Source of the DNA: UBA6115 sp050953005
Lineage (GTDB): Bacteria > Bacillota > Clostridia > Christensenellales > Aristaeellaceae
DNA: 64,000 nucleotides
Assembly (NCBI GenBank): GCA_050953005.1
Contig: JBMNLV010000011.1
Location: 1-64,000, forward strand
Direction of reading: 5' to 3'
The notes under the pieces were generated by a model. That model saw only the letters and a list, made by a program, of their open reading frames with translations, made no database searches and was not told the DNA's origin. The translations under genes were made by a program, and so were the position numbers. Position 1 is the first letter of the stretch, and each line of letters opens with the position of its first letter. Of the stretch, positions 8,634 through 18,033 are shown one piece after another.

Positions 8634-9281
8634 AAAACCATCATCAAACTCTTTTTCACCTACCTTGAGGAAGCCGGTTATATCGACCGCAACCCGTCCA
8701 CCATTCTGCGCAAGGTCAAGGTTATCGTGGATGACGACCCCTTTGAGAGCGCCAACGACAGCAAGGCGTACACCGACAGGCAGGTCATCCACCTGATGCG
8801 TTCCATCAGCGGAAACCTTGCCGAGCGGGACAGGGCCATCGTCGCCCTGCTCTCAGGCTCCGGCCTGCGCGCCAGCGAACTGTGCGGCCTGACCGTCAAC
8901 CGGTGGCATGGCCGCCAGAACGGTCACGTCTATGTCAAGCGGAAGGGCGGAGCCATGCGCTGGGTGGCGGTCGCGTCCTATGTGGACGCCTATGTGGAGG
9001 ATTACCTGCGAACCAGAGGCGAACTCAATGAGGAAGACCCGCTGTTTACAACCGCGTATGGCAATCCGATTACCCGTCAGGCGCTTTACAAGATATTGGC
9101 GACAAGACAGGAGGACGCGGGACTGCCCAAGGGCGTGCACATCTTCCGCCACACCTTTCTCACCGGCACCAGCAAGGTCAGCAACGCCAGAATCGCCCAG
9201 CAACTTGCCAACCACAGCAACGCCCAGACCACACAGCGCTATATCCACACCACCGCGGAGAAGAGAAGAACGTCAGGATAA
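8634..9281 (+). pseudogene. Tyrosine recombinase lacking N-terminal domain
   Basis: An XerC/D-like catalytic domain is intact: arginine in GSGLRASELCGL, VKRKGG for the beta-hairpin lysine, HIFRHTFLTG, NHSNAQTTQRYIHTT with the histidine and nucleophilic tyrosine. Homology continues in frame upstream of the only plausible start (GTG 8727) as KLFFTYLEEAGYIDRNPS, then meets a TAA at 8631. Most of the N-terminal SAM-like domain (about 70 residues) is therefore missing, and GTG 8727 has no ribosome-binding site. I read this as a truncated recombinase. A short active catalytic fragment cannot be excluded. Confidence 0.7.
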
Positions 9282-9317
9282 TCAAAGCCGTGAACAGGCA
9301 AATAGGATTTCATAAAC

Positions 9318-9407
9318 GACGGTTTGTGACCATCGGGACATTGAGCTGAATATCGCGTCATTTTCGCTGAAAACCGCTATCAAAACCCATGTCAAAATCA
9401 AACCGTC
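9318..9407. repeat. Inverted repeat in front of resolvase gene
   Basis: GACGGTTTG (9318-9326) is matched by CAAACCGTC (9399-9407), a perfect 9-bp inverted repeat about 70 bp apart in the non-coding gap before the serine recombinase. Resolution sites commonly lie directly upstream of their resolvase genes, so this may be part of a res site. That is inference from position. Confidence 0.35.
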
Positions 9408-9451
9408 AATATCCACCCTTATTGGGCATTCATACCGCGAAAGGAGGATAA

Positions 9452-10009
9452 ATGAGAATCGCGTACGCCAGAGTCAGCACCACGGAACAGAAACTGGACA
9501 GACAGATAGACAACTTGAAAGCCGCGGGCTTTGACAAGCTTTATACGGAGAAGATGACGGGAACAAAGCCGGACAGGCCGGCGCTTCAGGAAATGCTCAG
9601 GAATCTGCGGGCGCACGACACGGTTGTCGTGGACAGCTTCAGCCGCCTGTCCAGGAGCACCAAAGACCTGTTGAGCCTGGTGGATACCCTGCAGGAGATG
9701 CAGGTGCATTTGGTCAGCCTGAAGGAGAACCTGGACACAACAACCGCGACCGGCAAGATGATGCTTACCATGCTTTCAGCCTTGTCCCAGTTTGAGCGCG
9801 ACCTGATTTCAGAGCGAACCCAGCAAGGCTTGAAGGCCGCCAAAGCAAGGGGCAGGGTGGGCGGCAGGCCACGGGCCAACGCCGAGCAGGTAAAGCAGGC
9901 CTTGAAGCTTGTGGACAAGGGCGTGTCGCTGAACGACGCGGCCAGGGCGTCCGGCGTCAGCGTCAGTACCATCAGCAGGCGGATTGCTGAGCGCCGGCAC
10001 AGGCAATGA
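9452..10009 (+). CDS. Serine recombinase (resolvase/invertase family)
   Basis: DNA resolvase or invertase of 185 residues. The N-terminal catalytic domain (1-140) has the nucleophile serine in YARVSTTEQ at about residue 9. It also has the family motifs VDSFSRLSRSTKDLL and LSALSQFERDLISERTQQGL. A GRVGGRP hinge then leads into a C-terminal Hin-type helix-turn-helix (about 145-180, SLNDAARASGVSVSTISRRI). Length is standard for the Tn3-resolvase/Hin class. ATG 9452 is preceded by AAAGGAGG. It lies downstream of the broken tyrosine recombinase in the same mobile region. Confidence 0.9.
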   Translation: MRIAYARVSTTEQKLDRQIDNLKAAGFDKLYTEKMTGTKPDRPALQEMLRNLRAHDTVVVDSFSRLSRSTKDLLSLVDTLQEMQVHLVSLKENLDTTTATGKMMLTMLSALSQFERDLISERTQQGLKAAKARGRVGGRPRANAEQVKQALKLVDKGVSLNDAARASGVSVSTISRRIAERRHRQ

Positions 10010-10263
10010 ACTGCGTTGCCGCCAGAGTATCATCTTGAAAGCGCGGAATTGCTCCGTTTAAGCGCCCTTTACGCGTGAATAGCAGAGTTTTTGTAGTTAA
10101 ATTGCAGTAAATAGTTGCGTTTTTGCGCGTGAAGGAAATCCGGATTATCCTGATGAATACCGGGTTTTCCGTCAGAGTTGAAATTGCGAACTGTCAAGTT
10201 TCTGTTGATATTTTCAACTTGAGAAATTGAGCGAGTTGCTAAACCGCGCACCAAGAGGATATG

Positions 10264-10299
10264 GGCACGCCGCCGCCTCAAACAAGGCGGCGGTGTGCC
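10264..10299 (+). terminator. GC-rich hairpin between resolvase and ATPase genes
   Basis: GGCAC-GCCGCCGCCT pairs with AAGGCGGCGG-TGTGCC around a five-base loop. A T-rich stretch follows on the plus strand at about 10310-10335. It probably ends transcription from the resolvase; the distance from stem to T-rich tract makes it imperfect. Confidence 0.5.
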
Positions 10300-10361
10300 G
10301 GTAGAAAATGATGATCTTTTTGATCTTTTTATTTTAGGAAACACCCCTGAAACCCATTGAT

Positions 10362-11645
10362 TTAACTCACCTTTTTTGGGAGTTGTGGGAACGATTTTCC
10401 CACAGGGTCAGCCTTATCCGCAACGCGAGGCGGAATGTCCAGGGGCCTCTGCTCGAGAAAGTCAATCAGCAATTGCCGCATTCTTCTGGACGGCACGTAG
10501 ACGCTGATTCTCTCACCTCTGCGGATAGCGCTGCGCCAGATCCACTGAAGCATTTGGGACAGGGCATAAGCGTCTTCGTTCAGTATAATTCCCTGATCAC
10601 GGAACCACATAGTGATACTCGGATGTTCAAACACATTCACCAGGTACGCGAGGTGTACTCTCTTGTCATGGTCATTTGTTGAAACCGCGTTCAGCGGCAC
10701 AAAGGATGACACATAATGCTTTCCGCAGAGAGATGGCGGTTTATCCGTCCTTCGTTGCACGGATTTGAATGTAGTCCATTGCGCTTCCTCTGCCTTTGCG
10801 CCGCGTTTTCTCTCAAAGTAGTTTCGGGCATTGAGTTCCAGTGTCCTTACCTTTTGTTTGTTATTTTTGTGCCATGTGGACGACAGGGCGGTTCTGTGAT
10901 CGCCAATATCGTTCAAGTTTCCTTCGTAGATGTCAATCAAGCCGAGGATCCCTGGCATCTCCGGCCTCAAGTCCTGTTTGCCTTTGACCAGTTCATGGTC
11001 TTGAATATGCCAGTACTCGTAACCCAGCCCATGCAAATCAAGGTATGCCCTCATATGGCTGCCTTCAAACAGAAAGGTCATCACGGTGATCTCACGGAAG
11101 GATGTGATCAGTTCAATGGGGAACAGCCAGAGGAATGTTTTGTCCCGGTATAAATAGATGGCTTTGTTTTCTATCTGCCGTTTGATGCTGTCATGGTTTC
11201 CCGTATAGTCCTTGTCTGTCCACTTGACGAGTCCGTCACCGCCGGCCTCAGCGTATCTTTCCATGATCTCCTTTCTGTCGTGCGAACTGATATTCAGGGG
11301 TTCAATCACCTCGATTGTTTCATCCATATAGAGCTTGTAGCCATATCTGGATATCAGCTTGTGTTCATTTTTGGTAATTGACAGGTCTTTAAACAGCTGA
11401 TGTGTCGTGACAATGTTTTTGCCGTCCCGCAGCAACTCGTGGAAGTGAGCTTGCTTGCTCCCGTACTTTGAAGCATCCGGCTGATGGAATTCTGCCCGAG
11501 GGCATTCTTTAATGATCCGTTCCGCCTCATCCAGGTATTTGACAAGGACAATGTGATTCTGTTCCGGATTCTGCTCGATTTCCTTGATTGCCCTGGTGGT
11601 CTTGCCGCTTCCCATCAGGCTGTCCCATATCTTGATGCGTGGCAT
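10362..11645 (-). CDS. P-loop helicase-like ATPase of mobile element
   Basis: Protein of 427 residues. Walker A is DSLMGSGKTT at about residues 8-17, close to the N-terminus. A Walker B-like KLYMDETIEV lies near residue 108. A late QMLQWIWRSAIRRGERISVYVPS resembles motif VI (Q-x2-R-x2-R) of superfamily 1/2 helicases. This layout is seen in plasmid- or phage-borne DNA-dependent ATPases; I cannot name the family. The ATG at 11645 has only a weak AGGA upstream. A short minus-strand frame starting at 11673 behind a strong AAAGGAG overlaps it, so translation may be coupled to that leader of about 45 codons. The 3' end abuts a copy of the region's dispersed repeat. Confidence 0.6.
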   Translation of the reverse strand: MPRIKIWDSLMGSGKTTRAIKEIEQNPEQNHIVLVKYLDEAERIIKECPRAEFHQPDASKYGSKQAHFHELLRDGKNIVTTHQLFKDLSITKNEHKLISRYGYKLYMDETIEVIEPLNISSHDRKEIMERYAEAGGDGLVKWTDKDYTGNHDSIKRQIENKAIYLYRDKTFLWLFPIELITSFREITVMTFLFEGSHMRAYLDLHGLGYEYWHIQDHELVKGKQDLRPEMPGILGLIDIYEGNLNDIGDHRTALSSTWHKNNKQKVRTLELNARNYFERKRGAKAEEAQWTTFKSVQRRTDKPPSLCGKHYVSSFVPLNAVSTNDHDKRVHLAYLVNVFEHPSITMWFRDQGIILNEDAYALSQMLQWIWRSAIRRGERISVYVPSRRMRQLLIDFLEQRPLDIPPRVADKADPVGKSFPQLPKKVS

Positions 11646-11717
11646 CTAATGTCCTGTTTTTTTTGTTTTTCATTTGAGAATCTCCTTTCATTATATTTTT
11701 TCTGACACCCGGAAACG

Positions 11718-11745
11718 CAAAAGCGCGGCGTTCTGACAGCCGCGC
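11718..11745 (-). promoter_or_regulatory. Hairpin in leader of the ATPase gene
   Basis: AAGCGCGGC pairs with GCCGCGCTT around a nine-base loop. It lies about 75 bp upstream of the ATPase start. On the minus strand it is followed only by a short TTTT, so attenuation is possible but weakly supported. Confidence 0.4.
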
Positions 11746-11944
11746 TTGCTATATGGGCGGCTTATATGCCGCTGTTCAAAGAGAGGCCCCTTCTATCTCT
11801 CTGTCGATTCTTTGCGCAACCGGCTGGTGACACACCGGTTTGAAGGGAGCTTTGAGCGCCGGCTCTGTGCCGGGGAATTGGTGGAGGTTGATCCTGTTTG
11901 CAGTCTTTGGATCAGATAGCCATTGTTTTCATAAATTTCAGCAA

Positions 11945-11971
11945 TAAAAAAGGTCCCCCCGAAGGGAGACC
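11945..11971 (-). terminator. Rho-independent terminator
   Basis: On the minus strand a stem of GGTC-CCC with GGGG-GACC and a UUCG-type loop is followed by TTTTTTATT. It is the best terminator in the gene-free 11.65-13.3 kb stretch and the natural 3' end of the candidate structured RNA. Confidence 0.7.
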
Positions 11972-12031
11972 GCGTCGCTGCGCTCCTTTTCCGCAGTGGA
12001 TATGTGTATATGCTAAAAAGTCAATGTTTGC

Positions 12032-12072
12032 TTGAGAGCAAGATGAACCGGGGAAGTTCATCTTGCTCTCAA
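12032..12072. repeat. Perfect 17-bp inverted repeat
   Basis: TTGAGAGCAAGATGAAC and its exact complement flank a seven-base CGGGGAA loop. Perfect arms of this length with no T-run point to an RNA stem or a protein site rather than a terminator. Confidence 0.8.
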
Positions 12073-12420
12073 CGATCCAGATAAGTTAAAGCCTGAGATA
12101 TTCACAAGCTTTCTTTTTCCCTAACCGCCACATCCGTTCTTTTCGCCGCTTTGGAGGGCGGCGTGGAACGGAGTGGCTTGTAACACCGTCTCCCGTTCCC
12201 TAAAATAAACTTGGTCAACTGGGCGGCTTGCCGGAACGGCGCGGAGAGACTCTTCATGAGTTCTCCACGCCTTGTCTTCAATCCGCAACCGCTTCCGCTT
12301 TCGCTTTGGGGCTATAGCGGAGCGGTTGCTATCAGCTTGTGCAACTTGCGTTCAACCTCGAACCATCCGGCCGATTGCCTAAAGGCACTCGACCGTCTGG
12401 TTCTTATTAACCCCTCTACT

Positions 12421-13314
12421 TGATCTTAATCGACAAGCGATTCTGAATTATCGGACAAGTAATGCATATTATGGTACGGAATGATATCAAATGTGACAAG
12501 TTGGTGCAATGTTTACAATTTGCTCATAGATTTAGAACATTCTGGTTGCCAGAATCCGCATTTCGTTTGGCGGTCGTCTGCCTCTGTTATTTTCTTCTTA
12601 GCGTATTCCGGAACAAATAATCCGACTTTGTGACCTCGAAATTCATGGGATCGCAGGACACATCGGTAAGGCTTCCGGGATAGCTATACAGAGGACAAGT
12701 GTCATCCCTGCAGTGAACGAGCAGGTATCTATTGTAGTTACTGAAAAATATATAATCTGCCCAAATGGAACGTTCTGACGTTGTGGCAAGCATGATAACA
12801 ACAAATGGGCCAAGATGTTATATTTGTTACAAAATCCATATCATTCCTCTTTTATACGGTTTGTCCGCTGAATTTCTAGATTTCTTTTTATTCTTTTTGT
12901 GTTTCCTTGGTCATGAGTTTGCTATACTTTTTGCTGGAAAGCAGGTTATAAGAAATCGATACAGGTCAAATTCGGGAATGCAGAAAATGGCTTAATAACT
13001 CCCTAAACGAAGGGGGTTCCGTTTCGTTACTCCCCTTGAAAAAATGGAGCAAATAATCAATCGATATAGGCTTTATTTGGAGATGTATTGTATGGCTTGT
13101 TTTATTCCGATTTTTAGGGTGACGTTTTCTGTCAACCTCTACAAGTTATTTACCAATCATAGTTTCTCTTGTGTCTCCGAGCAAATCCCAGCTGCAGTGC
13201 TCACAATCGATCACGTCTCTATCCCTGTACATATTCTGCATTCTCAAATATTATTTGCATTTCAAGCATCTGGTTTGATAAAATGAACCCGTTACTCCAT
13301 GAAGGAGAAGGCTC
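12421..13314. other. Non-coding stretch, nothing recognised
   Basis: About 890 bp of AT-rich sequence between the candidate RNA and the XRE gene. The short open frames (for example minus strand 12793-12587 and plus strand 13044-13286) have no ribosome-binding sites and no recognisable protein features. It may hold decayed sequence and the promoter of the downstream defence operon. Confidence 0.5.
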
Positions 13315-13527
13315 GTGTATATCAGTTATAACAAATTATGGAAGCTGCTCATCGACAAGGGGATGAAACGGACTGACTTGCTGCACAAAGCGGACATCAG
13401 TACCACTTCCCTGGCCAAGCTAGGCAAAGGAAAAAACATTTCTACCGACGTGCTTTTGAAGATTTGTATTGCTTTGCAGTGCGATATTGCAGACATTATG
13501 GAAGTTGGTCGGGAAGCAGGTACATGA
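13315..13527 (+). CDS. XRE-family helix-turn-helix regulator
   Basis: Protein of 70 residues made almost entirely of a Cro/C1-type HTH of the small YozG-like class. MKRTDLLHKADISTTSLAKLGKGKNIS carries the two DNA-binding helices and DVLLKICIALQCDIADIM the closing helices. It starts with GTG 13315 preceded by GAAGGAGAAGG. It lies two bases before the start of the SNF2 helicase gene, so it is probably the control protein of the defence operon, as C proteins are in restriction-modification systems. The target site is not identified. Confidence 0.85.
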   Translation: MYISYNKLWKLLIDKGMKRTDLLHKADISTTSLAKLGKGKNISTDVLLKICIALQCDIADIMEVGREAGT

Positions 13528-13528
13528 C

Positions 13529-16396
13529 ATGCTGACTGACCATCAGGCTAAGTACTACGCCTATCTGCTTCAGCAGCGCGCTGTGGGCGATCAATTAAAC
13601 AGTATTTCGCAGTCTTTGCTCAGCGCTTCTGTGGACATCAATCCTCACCAAATTGAAGCAGCACTGTTTGCTTTCCGCTCACCATTATCCAAAGGCGTTA
13701 TTTTGGCTGATGAAGTAGGCTTAGGTAAAACCATTGAGGCGGGATTGGTGCTGTGCCAGTACTGGGCTGTGGGCAAGCGCAAACTGTTGGTTATAGCACC
13801 TGCTGCCCTGCGCAAGCAATGGAGCTATGAGCTGTTGGACAAATTTGGCTTATCCAATGAAATTCTCGATACAAAAAACTATAACGATTATGAGCGTCAA
13901 GGCAAAGACGCTTTCGCCCAGGGGCAGGTGATTCTGTGTTCCTACTATTTCGCCGCCAAGCACCATCAGCGCATTGCACGGCATGGGTTTGACCTGGCAG
14001 TCATTGACGAAGCCCATAAACTGCGCAATGTGTACCGCAAAAGCAGCAAGACAGCCCGGGCTGTAGCGGCGGGCCTTGTGGATGTTAAAAAGCTGCTGCT
14101 GACTGCGACACCTTTCCAAAACTCTCTGATGGAGCTTTATGGCCTTGTTAGTGTCATTGACAATGACATCTTTGGAGATCCTAAAGCTTTTCGTGCCAAC
14201 TATATGCAGGCAGACTCTCTGCCCGCATTGCAGGAACGTTTGCAGCCCTTTTATCAGCGCACTTTGCGCCAGGATGTGAAGGAGTACATTAATTACACAC
14301 GGCGTTTGCCCCTAACGCAGGAGTTTGATGCTTCTAACCGGGAGCAGAAATTATATGATCAGGTGTCAGATTTTTTGCGCCGCACAGATATTTATGCTGT
14401 GCCCCATCAGCAAAGGACGCTAACTACGCTGATTATCCGCAAAATATTAGCTTCCTCCACTTATGCCATCATTGGCACATTAAAAACCGTTCTTGCCCGG
14501 CTGGAAAAGATGCTGGAAGGTACTCTGCAGGAACAGACAAACCTTTTGGATTTGCTGGACGAGGATGCCGCCGCAATGATGGAAGAAGCTATGGATGAGC
14601 AGAGTGCTTCGGATGATGGTGATCAGCAAGCAGAAGATGAAAAGGGAACCATTGACCTGCAACGTTTAAAAGAAGAAATTGCTACCATTCGTGGTTTCAT
14701 CGATTTGGCCCAAGGCATCCGAGACGATGCTAAGGCCAAGGCTTTGATTCAGGGGCTGGAGGCAGCCTTTGCCCAGGCCTCTTCCTTGGGTGCCCGGCGT
14801 AAAGCTCTGATATTTACCGAGTCCACCCGTACCCAGCAGTACATCAAGGATGTGCTGGAGCGGGCGGGTTATGGAGATAAGCTGGTGCTATTCAATGGCA
14901 GCAACAGCGATGCCGCGTCCAGTGCCATTTACCAAGCATGGGCACAGAAAAATCCACGCAAGGTAAGCGGCATCCGTGCGGCCGACCGACGTATGGCCTT
15001 GGTAGAGTATTTCCGGGATAAAGCAGAGATTATGATTGCCACCGAAGCAGCCGCAGAAGGCCTTAACCTGCAGTTTTGCAGCCTGGTGGTCAATTACGAT
15101 TTGCCCTGGAACCCGCAGCGTATCGAGCAGCGCATCGGCCGCTGCCACCGCTATGGACAGAAAAGCGATGTAGTGGTGGTCAACTTTGTGAACCGCCGCA
15201 ACTATGCAGACCAACGGGTATACCAGTTACTGAGTGAGAAATTCAGCCTGTTCAGCGATGTCTTCGGGGCCTCCGATGAAATTCTGGGACAGATTGACAG
15301 TGTGGACTTTGAAAAACGCATCCTGAGCATCTATCAGGAATGCCGCAGCAAACAACAAATAGACCAGGCTTTTACCCGCCTGCAGGAAGAAATGCAGCCC
15401 CAGATTGCCAGCCGCATGGAGGAAGTGCGCCAGCAGGTGCTGCGCAATTTTGATATTGATGTACAGGAACGTCTGCGCAATGCCAAACAGCGGACCAGCG
15501 CTTTCTTAAGCCGGTATGAGCACATCTTTTGGACATTGACCATGCATGTGCTGGGGGATGCTGCCCGCTTCGACAGCGAAGGATATTCCTTTGCCTTATT
15601 AAAACCTGTGGCAGGCTGTCAGCCTGGGAAGTTCGATTTGGTTTCCCGGCTTGCGGATGGCGAGGCCTACCGCCTGTCCCATCCACTGGCGCAATACGTG
15701 ATAAAGACAGCTATTGAAAAGCCCCTGTCCCCCGGCACCATAGTGTTTTCTACCAAACCTGACGGCCTTAATGTAGCCCTGCCCCAGCGGATGCAGAACA
15801 AACAGGGCACCGTGGTAATGACGTCCCTTCAGGTGGATAGCTTTGACAGGGAGCGGCATTGCCTGTTTACCGGCATCCAGGAGGACGGCACCTTGCTTAG
15901 CCAGGAGGAGTGCGAGCGCCTGTTTTTGCATCCTGCTCATTTTGAACCTGGGCAAGCGGTTGGCGAAAACACCCTAAATACCCTGCACAAAAACGCTCAG
16001 CAGCAGGTGCAAAGTGCTCTGATTAGCATTGACAGCAACAACCTGGCCTTCTTCCGGGAAGAGGAAGACCGTATTTTTCGCTGGGAGCGCGACATGGTGA
16101 ACGCCCTGGAAAAGGAGCTGGACACCATCAAGCGTAAAGCGCTGGAAGCCGAGCGCGAAGCCAGACAGGCCTCCACCATACCAGATAAACTGGCTGCCAC
16201 CAAGCGCCTGGAAGAATTGGACAGGCAAAAACGGCGCAAACGCAACGAGTTGGCTGATAGAGAAGATGAATTGGCCCGCCAGCGCCGGCATATGATTACT
16301 GAGCTGGATAAGCGCCGGGTGCGCAGCACCCAGCAGGAGCAAGTATTTGTAGTTCACTGGGCAATGCCCTATCAAGAGAGGAAGAGAAGCATATGA
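13529..16396 (+). CDS. SNF2/RapA-like helicase of defence operon
   Basis: DNA translocase-type ATPase of 955 residues from ATG 13529, just after the XRE gene. The N-terminal ATPase lobe has GVILADEVGLGKTIEAG (Walker A, residues 64-68), VIDEAHKLRN (DEAH) and LLLTATPFQN (motif III). The C-terminal lobe has RKALIFTESTRTQ, ATEAAAEGLNLQ and QRIEQRIGRCHRYGQ (motif VI). A long charged coiled coil occupies about 845-930 (ALEKELDTIKRKALEAERE onward). It overlaps the methylase gene by ATGA, implying translational coupling. A SNF2 helicase followed by an adenine methylase recalls drmD-drmMI of DISARM class 1, but drmA, drmB and drmC are absent. Confidence 0.85.
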   Translation: MLTDHQAKYYAYLLQQRAVGDQLNSISQSLLSASVDINPHQIEAALFAFRSPLSKGVILADEVGLGKTIEAGLVLCQYWAVGKRKLLVIAPAALRKQWSYELLDKFGLSNEILDTKNYNDYERQGKDAFAQGQVILCSYYFAAKHHQRIARHGFDLAVIDEAHKLRNVYRKSSKTARAVAAGLVDVKKLLLTATPFQNSLMELYGLVSVIDNDIFGDPKAFRANYMQADSLPALQERLQPFYQRTLRQDVKEYINYTRRLPLTQEFDASNREQKLYDQVSDFLRRTDIYAVPHQQRTLTTLIIRKILASSTYAIIGTLKTVLARLEKMLEGTLQEQTNLLDLLDEDAAAMMEEAMDEQSASDDGDQQAEDEKGTIDLQRLKEEIATIRGFIDLAQGIRDDAKAKALIQGLEAAFAQASSLGARRKALIFTESTRTQQYIKDVLERAGYGDKLVLFNGSNSDAASSAIYQAWAQKNPRKVSGIRAADRRMALVEYFRDKAEIMIATEAAAEGLNLQFCSLVVNYDLPWNPQRIEQRIGRCHRYGQKSDVVVVNFVNRRNYADQRVYQLLSEKFSLFSDVFGASDEILGQIDSVDFEKRILSIYQECRSKQQIDQAFTRLQEEMQPQIASRMEEVRQQVLRNFDIDVQERLRNAKQRTSAFLSRYEHIFWTLTMHVLGDAARFDSEGYSFALLKPVAGCQPGKFDLVSRLADGEAYRLSHPLAQYVIKTAIEKPLSPGTIVFSTKPDGLNVALPQRMQNKQGTVVMTSLQVDSFDRERHCLFTGIQEDGTLLSQEECERLFLHPAHFEPGQAVGENTLNTLHKNAQQQVQSALISIDSNNLAFFREEEDRIFRWERDMVNALEKELDTIKRKALEAEREARQASTIPDKLAATKRLEELDRQKRRKRNELADREDELARQRRHMITELDKRRVRSTQQEQVFVVHWAMPYQERKRSI

Positions 16397-18033
16397 ACGA
16401 ACGGCTGACCCGCTTTACCGAGCTGATGCGCAGCATTTTTGAATTGGACAAGTCGGATTTAGACTTTGGCATCTACCGCATCATGAACATCCGTAAAAAC
16501 AGGATAGAGGATTTCCTGACGAAGGACTTGCCTAAAAGGGTGCAGGAAACCCTGGAGCCTTTTACCCAGGATGGCACAGGCGTCAGCCAACGGATGAAGG
16601 AGATAGAAGATACAGCCAAGGCTGCTGGCATTCAAGTATCCGACAGCCCTGTGTGGGCGGCAGAATATGAAGCCCTAAAAAAGAAGAAAGCTGCCGGCGC
16701 CGATTTAAGCGCGCTGGAAACGGACGTGTACTCCGCTCTGTATTCCTTCTTTAACCGCTATTATGATGAAGGAGACTTTATCAGCAAACGGCGCTACAAG
16801 GAAGGCGTATACGCCATCCCCTATGAAGGAGAAGAGGTAAAGCTGTACTGGGCCAACCATGACCAGTACTACATCAAAACCAGCGAAAACTTTAAGGATT
16901 ATACCTTTTTGGAGCAGGGCATCAGCGTCCATTTCCGGCTGGTGGACGCCACCACGGAGAAGGACAACATCAAGGAAGCCGACGACAGCAAGCGGGTGTT
17001 CATGCTGTTTACCGAGGACGAGGAAAACTACCCCGGCATCCCTACCTTTGAATATGCCCAGGGAAAGCGGGAACTGATCATCCGTTTTGTATTTGACATA
17101 CCGGAAGATAAAAAGCGCAAGTATGCCGAGGAAAACTATGCCGCCATCAAAGACAAGATTGTCAAAGAATACGATGATTTGATTGTGCCCCTGCTGAGGG
17201 ATGTATCCAAGGACCCCAAAAAGCCAAAGACTGTGCTGCAGCGCCACCTGGAAGCCTATGTGGCCAAGAACACCTTTGATTATTTCATCCATAAGGATTT
17301 GGGTGGCTTCCTCCGGCGGGAGCTGGACTTTTACATCAAAAACGAAGTGATGCGCCTGGACGACTTGGATACGGAAAACGAGCAGCGGGTAGAAACCTGG
17401 CTGGCCAAGGTAAGGGCCATCAAGCGGGTGGGCCACGTGATCATTGATTTTCTGGCGCAGCTGGAGGATTTCCAAAAGAAGCTGTGGCTGAAAAAGAAGT
17501 TTGTGGTGGAAACCAACTGGTGCATCACCCTGGACCGCATCGACCAAAGCTTCTGGCCCGAGATTGCCGAAAACGAACAACAGGTACAGGAATGGATAGA
17601 TTTATACGCCATTCAGGAGGTAGAAGGCTGGACAAATCCTCCTTGTTTGGAGTTTCTGAAAAACAATCAGAATCTAATTGTGGATACAATGTTATTTACT
17701 CCAGTTTTTAAGGAGCGTGTGATTGCAACAATAGATAATTTGCAACATCAGATTACAGGAACACTTATTAATGGCGATAATTATCACGCAATACAACTGT
17801 TGAAATCATTATATGTACAAAAAGCAAAGTGTTTATATCTTGACCCTCCTTTTAACGCAAAATCCAGCGAAATACTTTATAAAAATACCTTTAAACATTC
17901 CGCATGGTTATCTTTAATGGAAAACCGTTTAGAAATCGCACGAACGTTGTTAAAAGAAACAGGGGTTCTTATTGTTGCTATAGATGAAATAGAAAATCAT
18001 CGGCTAGGTATGCTTTTGGATGCTACATTTCCC

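Larger units (their letters stand above)
11945..12420 (-). ncRNA. Candidate structured RNA of unknown class
   Basis: This gene-free stretch is packed with long hairpins. GCCAC-TCCGTTC...CGCCGC pairs with GCGGCG...GAACGGA-GTGGC (12126-12177). GGCG-GGAGA...ACT pairs with AGT-TCTCC-CGCC (12237-12271). AACCGCT-TCCGCT pairs with AGCGGA-GCGGTT (12287-12327). GAACCA...TGCC pairs with GGCA...TGGTTC (about 12359-12403). A 17-bp perfect inverted repeat lies at 12032-12072. A longer pairing CCGTTCC/GGAACGG joins two of these. On the minus strand the series ends in GGTCTCCC-TTCG-GGGGGACC followed by six T residues (11945-11971), hence the strand call. No Rfam family was recognised by eye. A protein-coding explanation fails because all frames are short. 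Confidence 0.45.

Noticed and set aside
11645..11673. Programmed frameshift on the A8 tract joining a strongly initiated leader to the ATPase frame
   Set aside because: The ATPase frame has a TAG directly before its ATG (11646-11648), after the A tract, so slippage on the tract cannot produce a fusion. Coupled re-initiation is simpler.
12359..12403. Group II intron domain V in the hairpin-rich region
   Set aside because: The hairpin lacks the conserved AGC triad and GAAA-type loop of domain V, and no reverse transcriptase gene is nearby.
12587..12793. A 68-codon minus-strand gene
   Set aside because: No ribosome-binding site, no recognisable motif and odd composition; not supported.
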